Source: Paramecium octaurelia
Taxonomy: Eukaryota > Ciliophora > Oligohymenophorea > Peniculida > Parameciidae
Direction: 5' to 3'
DNA length: 64,000 nucleotides
Assembly: GCA_905182995.1 (NCBI GenBank)
Contig: CAJJDP010000028.1
Location: 413,334 to 477,333, forward strand
Under the pieces are notes generated by a model that was given only the letters and a program-made list of their open reading frames with translations, did no database searches and was not told where the DNA came from. This document shows, one piece after another, positions 11,851-22,467 of the stretch. Numbering within the stretch: position 1 is the first letter of the stretch; each line of letters opens with the position of its first letter. The translations under genes and the position numbers were made by a program.

Positions 11851-12702
11851 AAATATTTCTGTAATAAAATTAATTCTATAAAATAAAATAAAACTTACTA
11901 AATAAAAAAAAATTACTGTTTTCTAGAAGCACACTACTCCTAAAAATGCTAATTTAAATGAATAAAACTAGCTCTGTAGTGAATCAAGTAAGTAATTAGT
12001 CAAGAATTTGCAATTTGTTATTGGAAATTAAAAGATGCTCCACAATTTAATTTTTATTGTCATGACTAACTTTTAATTTATTATGCAGTTTGGGAAAGGG
12101 AAGGACATTCTTGAATATTTTATAATTCTCAATAACTCAAAACGAAGTTAAGAGTGATTGATTTAAATGTGATCTAATAAAAAAATAAAGAAATTAGAAA
12201 AATTGTGAAAAAATACTCTAATTACAAAAAACTTTTAAAAGATGTAAATGAAATTATCTCTTGATGTTCGGATTATAATTTTATAATTAGAAATTATCAA
12301 TGAAAAAATTGCTGATTTTATTTGTAAAAGAAAATAAATAACTCTCCTTTAGTTATTTTCTAATATAAAGAAATTAATCGATATCTATTCAATTTCTCAT
12401 ATTAATTTGAATTATATAATAAAATTTAATAGTTGCTATTTAAAACTCATTCTGAATTATATTATCTCTTATATTGAATTGATTAATATAATAAACTATT
12501 AGTTAATTCTTACTTAAATTTACATATATATATCTTTCTGTTTTAATGAAATTATGTAAATACATATATTTGTATATGAACAACAATATTAATTGTTGTA
12601 TTTTCTTATTTAAAATAAATATTGGGATATGATTATTATTTAATGGTTTTTGATTGTTAAATCCTTAAATCAGTGAATAATTTAATTATTAAATATATTT
12701 TA
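11851..12702 (+). other. AT-rich spacer between two divergent genes
   Basis: About 850 bp upstream of both the 702-aa gene and the MORN gene. Composition is extremely AT-rich, especially 12330-12640. No RNA gene, repeat array or coding frame with protein-like content was found. It presumably contains both promoters. Confidence 0.4.
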
Positions 12703-13659
12703 ATGGGAATGTATTGTACGAAATGCTAAATTAAAAATGAAGAAGACTTATTTTTAAGCAATTTTATTTAATAAAAGAAATCTTTGTAATCAGAAGAGAA
12801 TTTAGACGAAAGTTAGGAAATCGCTTCAAGTATATATTAGTAGAAGTAATTCATTAAGTCTGTCCTCCTTAAACAAATAGCAAGAAGAGCTTAGATGAGA
12901 TGAGACAGTTAAAATAAGAATTAGGAAAAGAGAAGGCAAACTCAGCTGATTTTTATGAGACAGAAGAATTGTACTTTGACGATCAATCAAAGTTTATTGG
13001 TAAAATAGAGAAGAATTAAGCAAATGGGGAAGGTAAATTATGGTTACAAAATGGAGATTATTATGAAGGAAATTTTTGTAATAATTCAATGCATGGCAAA
13101 GGCCATTATAGATATAATAGTGGAACTACTTATGAAGGAGATTTCTTAAATAATAAGCCTGATGGATTCGGAATTGAAATATAAATTAATGGATCAATTT
13201 ACAAAGGAACATTTAAAGATGGAAAAAAAGATGGGTTTGGATACTTCAAATGGTAATAAGGTTGCTAATATGAAGGTGAATGGAAACATAATAATATTAA
13301 TGGAAAAGGGAAATATGATTGGCCTGATGGGAGGGTAATTAGATAAATAATAATAATTTCAGTCTTATGTTGGGGATTGGGTCGAAAATTAAATGCATGG
13401 GAGAGGGAAGTATAGTTGGAAGGATGGGAAATGCTACGATGGTGAATATAAGTGCGATAGAAAGTAAGGATTTGGTATATTCTACTGGCCGGATGGAAAA
13501 TTATATAAAGGATACTGGATGGATGGAAAATAACATGGAAATGGTATGATGATATATGTAGATGGTAAAAAAAAGGCTGGGGAATGGAACAATGGTTAAT
13601 TTATCCATTGTATTGAAAATGATGACATAGATATAATGCCTTAGAATTGGATTTAATGA
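12703..13659 (+). CDS. MORN-repeat protein with acylation-type N-terminus
   Basis: Protein of about 299 aa. The N-terminus MGMYCTKC has Gly2 plus Cys residues, a typical myristoylation/palmitoylation pattern. From about residue 95 to the end there are eight or nine MORN repeats of about 23 residues (for example YYEGNFCNNSMHGKGHY, YEGDFLNNKPDGFG, YKGTFKDGKKDGFG, YKGYWMDGKQHGNG). MORN proteins bind phospholipids or scaffold other proteins at membranes and cilia. Two introns (12830-12858, 29 nt; 13335-13362, 28 nt) join the frames; without the second one the last three repeats are lost. It is convergent with the coiled-coil gene, with only 29 bp between stop codons. Membrane localisation is inferred from the N-terminus. 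Confidence 0.85.
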
Positions 13660-13688
13660 AAACAGTAGAATATGTATATATAATTATT

Positions 13689-15349
13689 TCACTTTATGGT
13701 TTTATTGACTTAACTCTTAATGTTGTCATAATTCTGAATGATAATGCTTAACTTCTGATTCATTTATTTATAGCCAAATTCAGCTTATACTGTTTTAATT
13801 AGTTTCTACAATGAACTATTAGGTAATTGTTTTCCTTAATAAAGTATCTAAAGTCTTTAGATTTCTTGTTCTTCCAATTCAATAATTTGATTATCCAAAT
13901 TATTAATTTAGAGTGATTAATTAGATAGTTTTTAACTTAGATTGTCCTATTTAGAGTCACTCTATTATTATAATTCGAATGATTTCAAGGTGTACTTTTA
14001 TTTCCTCATGTTTTAGATTGTGTTCATAACTTAAAATAGTTTCTTCTCATAATTGACTCTATTTCCCTATTGTTGTTATTGTTTGACTTGATTTTCTTTC
14101 ATTTGCAACTTCAAATAATCATTATTAATTTCTAATTTAGCCTTAGATATAAGGAATGTCCTTGATTGATTATCGAGATAACATGGGAAATCAGCTTATG
14201 TCACACTTTCATTAATTTACATTAATAGTTTTACTATGATTATGATAGATCCTGATATTCTATGTATTATAAGTATATAAGTTACTAAATTTCTTCACTC
14301 TGCAATACTTATTTTAAGAACTCTGCTAAATCTTATTTGATTTATTTCTTAGTATATTTAATATCTTATAGCATTTCTTCTTCTTTTTTCAATTAGGTTT
14401 GATTGAATTACAATTGTTGTTAATATTCCATATAAAATGTTTTGATTCTGGCTAATTCCATCTATTCATTTGAATCAATAACCTAAAAGTATTATTGTCT
14501 ATCCCATTTTTTATTTGGATGTAGTTTATCCTCTTAATGGAGTGCTAATTGTCTTTATTTAGTATATTTGGATTTGATTTAATCAATTTCATCGCCTAAT
14601 TTGGTGACATGATCTCTTAATTTGCAATTTTCCAATCTCAATTTTTATAAACTCATTTGATATTGATAGATTTCTTAACTGAGCAACTTAATTTGGTTCA
14701 ATCTACCCTCTATGATGTAATTGAAATTAAATTATTGTCTTTCCAAATTTTTATGTTCTTCTTTGTTTATTGTGATTTGTGCTTATGATTGTCTGATTTG
14801 ATTGGCAACAGCATGATAGTCTACGATCTGGTTGACACTCTTGAATATCGAAGATAGATTTTTAAAGCTTTGCAATACATTGGTGGTTGAGTTATTTATT
14901 TCATGTTGTGAGACAATTCGTTTCTGTCTCATTTTATTGAATAGGATTTGATTCACCAATTTTTGATTGGTCTATTTGGATATTTTTTCAGCAGTTCCAT
15001 GTATTTTGTCTTCTGTTAAGGTTTCACTTTTATCTGAATGATAAATTTAGAATATATTATGTATTAATTTTGTATTGATTGTTGGACTTGGGAAATGGGG
15101 ATTGTGATCTACTTCATCTTCAGCCAATTTGCCTTATTGAAGCATTTATTGCAAATTAAATTTCTTTTGGTGTTTTTTCGCTTTAAAGTAATTAAGATTA
15201 ATAACTTCCATTTTTTCATCTTCTGATTGATTATCTTCCTCATCTGAATTTTACTTGAATATCATGGACTGTTTCTTGAGAGGCGACCTTATTCTCTTTT
15301 GACTCATTTATTTACTACCCAAATAGAGGGAAGTAGATTTTGTGTTCAT
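13689..15349 (-). CDS. Coiled-coil protein, 544 aa
   Basis: Rich in Q, K, E, N and L over nearly its whole length, with heptad-like stretches (LQKLRLENCKLRDHVTKL and the region after it). This suggests a long coiled-coil rod, as in centrosomal, basal-body or cytoskeletal proteins. The N-terminal ~100 residues are Ser/Lys-rich and less structured (SQKRIRSPLKKQSM). A 26-nt intron (14195-14220) is needed to join the two long frames. No enzymatic motif is present and no named family is recognised. It shares a 31-bp divergent spacer with the sorting nexin gene, so the two may be co-expressed. Confidence 0.7.
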
Positions 15350-15380
15350 TTTTTATAATTAATTTTATAATCAGAGAAAA
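15350..15380. promoter_or_regulatory. 31-bp divergent intergenic region
   Basis: Only 31 bp separate the start codons of the minus-strand coiled-coil gene and the plus-strand sorting nexin gene. The spacer is almost pure A/T. Core promoter elements and both 5' leaders must fit here or extend into the neighbouring coding sequence. No specific motif is recognised. Confidence 0.5.
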
Positions 15381-16742
15381 ATGAATTTATTGGATGATTT
15401 AGAAAATAATGGGACTCAGCAAATGGATTTACTTAACTTTGAGTATGATTCCTATAATTAATTAATAGTCATCAAGCTAATGTGATACCCAATGTAGATT
15501 TTTATAATGCAATTGTTGTTAATGAATTCATGAATAATCGTATAGTAGAAGTAAAAGACGGTGAAGTTGTGAAGGAAGGATACATAACTAAATACAAATT
15601 ATATCTAGTCAGAACTAAAAAGCAAGGAGGCGAATGGGAAACTGAAGTTTCAAGAAGATTTAGTGATTTTGAATGGTTATACTCAGAATTGATTAATAAA
15701 TATGGAGGATATATAATTCCTGCTATTCCAGAAAAGCATTTACTCACAAAAGTCAACTTAGCTAGTTATGAAGTATAATTTTGTGATTTAAAATTTAAAC
15801 AAATAGTTTTCCGAAAAGAGAAGGAAAGACCTTTAATAATTTCTACAAAGAATACTTAATCATCATCATCTAAGATACGTGCCAGAATTAAGGATTTTTA
15901 TTGAAGATAAAGAAAAAGTACAATTTGAAATAATTATAAGTTTATTTCTCTTTTGAAAGGGGAATTAGAATAAAACAAAACTATCGAATAAAAATGTGAC
16001 AATCTCTTACAATCAGTCAAAACTCTATGGCATAGTAGTACTATGGCAGCGAAAGGATAAGATCCAGCAAGGATGTTTGATGGAAGTGAGAAGGATCTGA
16101 CATACGATGAAACACTCCTCTTATCCTTGTCCATGAAAGGGAACAAGCTAAAAGCCGTTGTTGAAGAGCATGTCACCACATTAAGAGAAGAAGCCAAGAC
16201 ACTGAATGATTAAAATGAAGCTCTGTATTCTTGGAGTAAGAAGAGTTAATTACATAATTAGATGGTTTGGGATCTGCAAGTGAAGAAGATATTTCATAAT
16301 TCAAGTAGTTGAAGTATAACAATGAGATCAGACAGACTAAAATAAATAGAGAAATTGAAGACATTGATAGGAAGTTTATACCCAAACTACAGAATAGCTT
16401 ATTTGAAATCGAATGGGCATTGACTGCTTGTAAAAGAAGAAGAAATCTGTAATAGCAATTATTGATTGATCAATAACGAATAGATCAACTCAAAATGCAA
16501 TATACAGACAATTCGAGCAGAGTATTTATTGCAATGATTTATAGAGAGATCTGGAAATGGACGTGCTCAAAACTAAATATCAAAAAAATAAGGACAGAAG
16601 TGACAAAATGTCTATCATTATGTAGGACGAACTGTTGAGTTTCATTTCAGAGATGAAACAATAATTAAAGTCCATCCTAGAAGAATGGAGATCGATTATG
16701 AAGACTTTATCAAAAAACATTGTTGAAGACGACAATGAATGA
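15381..16742 (+). CDS. Sorting nexin (PX domain plus helical BAR-like C-terminus)
   Basis: Protein of about 409 aa. A PX domain spans roughly residues 35-150, with the lipid-binding core VSRRFSDFEWLYSEL and a proline-containing loop (IIPAIPEKHLL). The remaining ~250 residues are helical and charged, as in the BAR domain of SNX proteins. PX-BAR sorting nexins bind phosphoinositides on endosomes and shape or sort membrane, often with retromer. Five introns (15443-15468, 15773-15806, 15918-15940, 16236-16261, 16522-16544) are required, and with them the model is exactly in frame. The short N-terminus is acidic (LLDDLENNG). Which SNX subgroup (SNX1/2-like or SNX4/7-like) cannot be decided by eye. 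Confidence 0.85.
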
Positions 16743-16966
16743 TAATTCAATTTAATACTATATGAGTATAAAATATAAGTATTAATTTATTATTAATTAA
16801 ATTTCAATATTTTTAAACTAACAACTGAAGTTTTAATTTATTTAGAATTGTTAATATATTTAAGTTATAATAAGATTGTTTTTGAATCTTCTTATGATTT
16901 TAATGTGTCATCAGTATCCTTAAAGTCTAAGAAATAATTAATTTTAATTTTGATAATAATAATTAA

Positions 16967-17703
16967 ATGGGAAGTCATTGTTCTTAAGCAGTCTAAACTA
17001 ATACTGTTACATACGAAGAGAAGAATGAAATTAATAATGCTATTTAGGAAAAGGAAACCTTTGTACCGATATTCACTGGCAAATTGAATCTAAATGTTGA
17101 AATTGACAAAGGCGTATATTCAATGAGACCATGCAATGTCAATGATTCAGTTTTGGATATAACAACTGAAAGAAATTAACAGGAATAAATACAATAAAAG
17201 TTCAATTTAAGAAATTATACAGTTAGTTATTGTCAAAGAAGTATTTCGACGATACTATGACCATAAACAAATCTCACAATTTAGTATATTCTAATATGGG
17301 TTTTAACATACTCTCTGAGATTATTCCAAGTGAAGTGGTATCCCAGAAATAAGAAAAATAAAAAAAAGTAGAAGAATGCGACGAGGACTATGATTAGATG
17401 TGTAGAACTGATTTGGATTAGTTTAAATTTTAGTAACCTGCTGTTATGAAATATGTAGACAAATAAATACCAACTTAATAAAAGACGAAGTAAAAATACA
17501 ATTAAATATAAGCACTGTTGAACAAAGAAATCTAAGAAAATGATTTTTAAATATCAATTTATTTAAGTGATTATAATCAATTGCTATTTACAAATTCTAA
17601 AACTAGAGAATATTCTTCCACCTTAGCAATATTAATTGAATCTAACACCATAGAATGTCTCAACATAAGATTTCAAATCGAACTCCATTTACTTCTCGAT
17701 TGA
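16967..17703 (+). CDS. Unknown small protein with MGSHC acylation-type N-terminus
   Basis: Starts MGSHCSQ, a likely myristoylation/palmitoylation signal. The rest is polar, Q/K/E-rich and has no recognisable domain. A short intron of 20 nt (or 17 nt) beginning about 17220 is needed to join two frames. The 3' end is uncertain: the frame stays open to TGA 17701-17703, but the last ~40 codons overlap, on the other strand, the decayed kinase gene, so the real stop may lie near 17540. The similarity of its N-terminus to those of the MORN and CDPK proteins nearby suggests membrane attachment; function unknown. Confidence 0.45.
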
Positions 17704-18920
17704 TTTTAATTCATCATCCGTAAAATTCTCCGTTTTATAATGCAATAAGAAATACTAGTACACTTTTAAGAACATTATGAAAAATGAAGGAGGATGATAC
17801 CTGGCAAAATTAGGAATAAATTGAAATTGTATAAGATTATTGTTCATTATCAAACACAAAAGAATTTATTATTAAGGATCAATTTCACACATTTTTTATA
17901 ATAAATCTCTTAACAATGGATCAAGTATCAATTCCCTTAATGGATTCTAATTTTCGACTTTAGCTATGCTCTCCATCGTTGTATTTTCCTATGGCCAAAT
18001 GTAGTATTTCCCATTGGAAAAATTCCTGGTGAAATATTAATTCAATGATCCTTTGACATTGCTGGCCCTCCAATAAGGGAAATTTTGATCAGTTATTTTT
18101 CAACCAAAGCCATATGTTCATACTCGTTCTTTCTTGTTTAAAATAGCAAGCGTCCTTAAATATTTTAAATTATTCACTCCTACCTAAATAATTCTATATC
18201 TAAATAAAGAACTTATTAGCTAATATACAAATCATTTTTCAGTCTAAAATTTTGAAATTAATATAATTCAATTTGCAGTTTATGATAAATTACCTTAGTT
18301 GTATCCTTTTTTTAATTTGTAATTTTTACTAAAAAGGATATTCTCTTGTTTTAAATCAGTGTGAACAATTTTAAGATTATGTAATTTTCCAATGAACTTT
18401 AATAATTATTTACTAATGCTTCATATTAAAGTCATACCATGATTTTTATGGATTTTCATCAAATTATAAAGATTGGGTCCAAGCTAAATTTATATGATAA
18501 CAAATGATTACTCTTTCAAATAATAATACTCTCTATGATTAAAACATTCATATAATTCAACAAAACTACGACCTAGTCCTTTTCTCTTTAAATTAAACAA
18601 AACATCTGCTTCTGATTATGAACTTTCAACATGATTACGTCTGACTACTTTCATGGCATATGTCTCCTCCTAACCTTTAAGACCCTTCCAAAAGTAACAT
18701 CAAATATATGTCTCCTGACCTTATATTCTTTAATACATTCTCCCCTCCTGTATTTATAATGCTAGTCATCATCACTTGAAGAGCTTCCATTAGACTCATC
18801 ATCAGTCACTACCGAGGAAGTAATAGAAGAACTACAAGATTATCGATTTTAGAATTCATACTATTTTTGTTTGCGGTTTGATTTTCTATTTGAACGTCTT
18901 CGTGATTCTTTTGAGGACAT
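17570..18920 (-). pseudogene. Decayed LAMMER/CLK-type protein kinase gene
   Basis: The remains of a CLK/LAMMER kinase are readable in order: an SR/SD-rich N-terminus (SRRRSNRKSNRK), a glycine-loop relic (FDVTFGRVLK), the VAIK region (ETYAMKVVRR), a helix (ISKQLLKFIGKLHNL), the catalytic loop HTDLKQENILF (family motif HTDLKPEN), the helix NEYEHMALVEK, and the C-lobe end (ELILDPLLRDLLQKM..EIDP). The gene is broken. The loop glycines are replaced, a frameshift lies near 18667-18682, an in-frame TGA is at 18421-18423 just before the catalytic loop, and the DFG to APE region (about 18000-18300) is in mixed frames with more TGA codons. I see no intron set that repairs it. A further protein-like stretch follows (17570-17800) with unclear origin. 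LAMMER kinases normally phosphorylate SR splicing factors; this copy is probably a dead duplicate. Confidence 0.75.
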
Positions 18921-19082
18921 GTTTAATATTAATAATTATTTATATTTAATAATTCTGAATAATTTCATTTCTATCTTGAAAAGCAATAAGCAACATTAAT
19001 CAACGTCTATATTTTGATACAACTTTATTAATATCAATATAATTCCTTATTATTAACTACTTTAATAAGAAATTAATAAATT

Positions 19083-19108
19083 TGTGTATAATAATAATAA
19101 TAATAAAA
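19083..19108. repeat. Short (TAA)n microsatellite
   Basis: About seven near-perfect ATA/TAA units in the spacer between the decayed kinase gene and the aquaporin gene. It looks like simple sequence drift in AT-rich DNA. Confidence 0.6.
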
Positions 19109-19141
19109 TAAATTTGTATAAATCTGTCAAACACTTATCAT

Positions 19142-20014
19142 TCATTATTTTAAACCGGCCTTAATCTATTTCTCATAACAATCCTTGTATAATATTCTAA
19201 TCAATGTCAATGAGATGAAAGCTCCAACAAATGGTAATCCTGCATAAATCCACAGATTCCAAAATCTAGCCCAATGGCCATCTTTACAACACTCAAAAAA
19301 TACTAATCTAAATTTTTATCCCAATATATACCCCATAGCAATAGCTGGATTCAGACTGCTTTTGGCAACATAACTAAGAGTTCTGCCAACTCCATATAAT
19401 CCACTGATTATAATACTATGTTCTAATCTATCGCTTGTGAAATCCATCAAGTCATCATACTAAAACAAAAAGCCAGCAGTCAGTATAAGTGAGCCTAAGA
19501 CCTCTCCTATTATGACTGCGAAATATTCCTCGAATGTAGTTTAAGACAAATATGGAACATCATTTACACTAGAACAAAATCTACAAAATTTTTACTAATT
19601 CTTAAAGCAAAAGAAACCAAGCATGCTAGCCAAAAATGCTCCACCAAATTAGCTGGCAATAGCCACTGATACCCATAGACCCTTGTCATTGGCAGATAAG
19701 ACAGTGGTAATTGCAGGATTGAATGAGCACTTCTGATTTTGGGCGACCAGAATTAACATTCCATATGCACAACTGAAAACGAATAGGTTATTGCTTGAAG
19801 TATTATAATGACTTTACTTGCTGGCATAGATGGAAAAGGTTAGCATGAATGTGCCTAAGAATTCGAACCAGAAAATGTAGACGGCTTCTTTTTTCATCTG
19901 TCCCACTCTTGTTTGGGGCATCTTCCCTTCTACTTCCCATTTGATGGGCTTATTTTACTATTAGATTTCTTGATTCACCAAGTCACTATAGTTTTGTTAT
20001 TATTATTCTTCCAT
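19142..20014 (-). CDS. Aquaporin-like MIP family channel
   Basis: Protein of about 282 aa with six expected membrane spans and both half-helix motifs: FNPAITTVL in the first half and LNPAIAMG in the second. MIP channels pass water or small solutes. In classical members the second NPA is followed by Arg, which forms the ar/R filter; here the residue is Ile, so selectivity may be altered or wider. The cytoplasmic N-terminus is Q-rich (MEEQQQQNYSDLV). One 24-nt intron (19794-19817) lies after the first span. I chose the upstream ATG at 20014 because the frame is open from there and a later Met at 19921 would remove only a hydrophilic leader. It is divergent from the PNUTS-like gene (172 bp). A contractile vacuole or plasma membrane site is plausible but not shown. 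Confidence 0.85.
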
Positions 20015-20186
20015 TAATCTGTAATTATTTTAATGAGAGCAAATTCTATATACAAAGGGTATTATTCACTCCATATGATTAATAAAGATGCAGAATTAGA
20101 TGCGAAGAGAAATAAGAATTCGTAATTGCTTTAGTTATATGATGGAATAATTATGATAATATAAATTAATATATAAGATTATTTTG

Positions 20187-21971
20187 ATGGATCAAATGAC
20201 TAGTAAGGAGCTTTTGAATAGGATCAACATGTAATTGAAATCAGCAGTGACTGTATATGCCAAAATCCAATTGGTGAATTATATACTCAATTCGAGTCCA
20301 GAATTTATAGACATGTAAAAAAGGAGGGCTAATTTTAGGGTTGGATAATCAAGTTCAATGAAGATGATTACTTAATATTTGAGAGAATCTTTGAAATGCA
20401 TTTAGGGTAATGAGGAACTTGTGGATAAAATATTTATGTTGTTGTTGAGGATGAATTTAAATGATTAAATGCTTCGAGAATCTGAAATGGGACTTTTGTT
20501 AATAAAAATAAAGGAAAAAAGATTATTTGAAGATTAAAGAGCAAATGTGAATGATCACATCCAATAAAAATGGATGAAGATTTATGCAATGTATAGAAGT
20601 GGATTGGAAGATTTAAAAAAAAATAACAATTAAAAGGATAAATATGAAGAGCGCAAAAAAAAAGTGAAAAGGAATCAATCATCAAGTTCCGACGACTCAT
20701 CTAATAAAAGGAAGAAGAATAGGAAGAAAAATGTTCGGTATGTTTTGAGTATTGAATTTTCATAGGTTTGCAAGAGATGACATACTCATGAATTACAAAT
20801 ATTTTAAAAGGGATGATGAACCTAATCAAAGAGGAATGACCATTGAAGAAGTAATTGGTTTCCAAAAATTATATTCAGTTGAACTTAAAAGACTGAATCA
20901 AATAAATGGCTATGATATCAAACACAGAGAATCCATGATGGAAGGACAAGAACATAAACTCTAATTAGATAATATCCAATAAATGATTGAATAAATTCCC
21001 TTTATTAGACCTTTGAGTATTAATTCCTTCATTATTTTAGAATTACATCCAACCTTTATTGAAGTTTATGAAACCAATTTCAAAGAAACTCAAAAATAAT
21101 AAAGCAGAACAGAATCCAAAATGTCAGCCTTCTATAATAGAGACGTATATACATTTTTAATATCGATCTAGTAGATTCCAGACCAACCTGGGTATAGTGA
21201 AATTTCCAATACTCAATCAGGAATGCAACCTAGAGCCATTCATTTGGATCCTCCAAAGAGAGAAGACCTTGTGTTTATGGTTCAAATCATCTGTAATCGG
21301 GGCTTCACTGAATTAGAGGAAAAGCACAAGAATGCAAATAAAAAATAAATCAAAGGAATTTTGAAAAAACCCCAAGTGGAATAATCCAATTAGAAGGATA
21401 TCATGTTGAATCAGGCAAAGCAGGATCTCCAACCCAAGATGCAGCAATTGGTTCAGATGGTTGAGCAGAAACAAAATCATAGCCAGGAAAGCATTCGTAA
21501 GAATATTAATTTATTTAAGTCACTTTATTACATGATATTATATAAAAATTAAAGGAAATTGGTGAGGAATAATATATAAAAAATTTTAAATCATTCCTTG
21601 AAACTAAGTTGAATGACAAATAATCAATTATAACTGAATAGGAACGCATTAAATCTCAATAAGAATAATAGAGAACTCGCATCGAACAATTATAAACTAT
21701 CAATCCCATTCAGGCTCAGAGATTAAGAGCCTACAAAACCAAGCATTGTCACAATTTTCATTCCTCCATTGGATGCACAAGAGGAGATAATTGTAATTTC
21801 ATACATGACTCTCGCTATCCAGGAAGACCTGCTCCAATTCTTCAAAATCCCAATTTCCTTAATAAAACCCTCTATCCCTAGTCCTCTATGCAATCAATCA
21901 TTCCCCCCTTGCTCCAATAACTAAACCCTACCTATCTACTTGGAAGGCTAAAAAAGTATGATAGTTTATGA
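20187..21971 (+). CDS. PNUTS-like protein phosphatase 1 nuclear regulator
   Basis: Protein of about 577 aa. Residues ~1-145 are helical and fit a TFIIS N-terminal (LW) domain. A basic Ser-rich nuclear-signal-like stretch follows (~155-181). At ~182-197 lies NVRFARDDILMNYKYF, which has the RVxF-type PP1-docking motif followed by the aromatic motif (YKYF) at the spacing seen in PNUTS (PPP1R10). Near the C-terminus is a CCCH zinc finger (HCHNFHSSIGCTRGDNCNFIH: C-x8-C-x5-C-x3-H). PNUTS targets PP1 to chromatin and RNA polymerase II. The whole domain order matches that family. Introns are at 20738-20765 (28 nt) and 21497-21519 (23 nt); the first falls inside the docking motif and restores it. The assignment rests on order and motifs, as the linker regions are unalignable by eye. 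Confidence 0.75.
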
Positions 21972-22163
21972 GTTGATATTTATTAAAAATACATTTAATA
22001 TGCTAATTTAAACTTCCATCAGTACTCAATGTAATACGCCTTCTCTTCCTTCTAAAAATAAAAAATAAAGTCTCTAGAGCAAGGAGCACTTTGTGATCAA
22101 GGAAATAGCAAAAACGTATTATGAAAGTATGAATATACATATATATTCACATAATAAGGCAAT

Positions 22164-22268
22164 TCATGATCTGAAACCTTGTTTTCTAGCAAAGGAACCT
22201 ATTGCTGCAAAGCCAACTAAAGCGATTATTCCAAATAGGACCACATTCGAAAGGAAGTCAAGAATCAT
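22164..22268 (-). CDS. Possible 34-aa single-span membrane peptide
   Basis: A short frame with one clear hydrophobic span (VVLFGIIALVGFAAIGSF) followed by basic residues (ARKQGFR), ending at TGA 22164. It would be a small membrane protein. It may instead be one exon of a larger gene whose other exons I could not join; a basic segment (RRKRRRITLS) is readable in another minus-strand frame near 22040. An opposite-strand open frame (22093-22281) covers the same DNA and looks less protein-like. Confidence 0.3.
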   Translation of the reverse strand: MILDFLSNVVLFGIIALVGFAAIGSFARKQGFRS

Positions 22269-22467
22269 TATCGAAATTTAATTATTTAATTACAAATGTC
22301 ACTTTATAAATTATTTTATTGTTAAAAACCAATTAAATATTTAAGACCATTTCAATACTTTAATCAAAAAATTATTTGTTATTGATTTGTATTTTCATTT
22401 ATACTTACCTTATCCATTTATAAAAAGTTAAAGATTTTGATATAAATTCCAATTAAAAAATTAAAAC

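Noticed and set aside
15502-15756. Long minus-strand open frame inside the sorting nexin gene
   Set aside because: It is the antisense shadow of the PX domain, which is clearly conserved on the plus strand.
19083-19108. Possible telomeric repeat
   Set aside because: The units are TAA, not the G-rich C4A2/C3A3-type repeats of Paramecium telomeres.
22093-22281. Plus-strand 62-codon open frame
   Set aside because: It is antisense to a frame with a much clearer membrane span and lacks gene-like context; the region remains uncertain.
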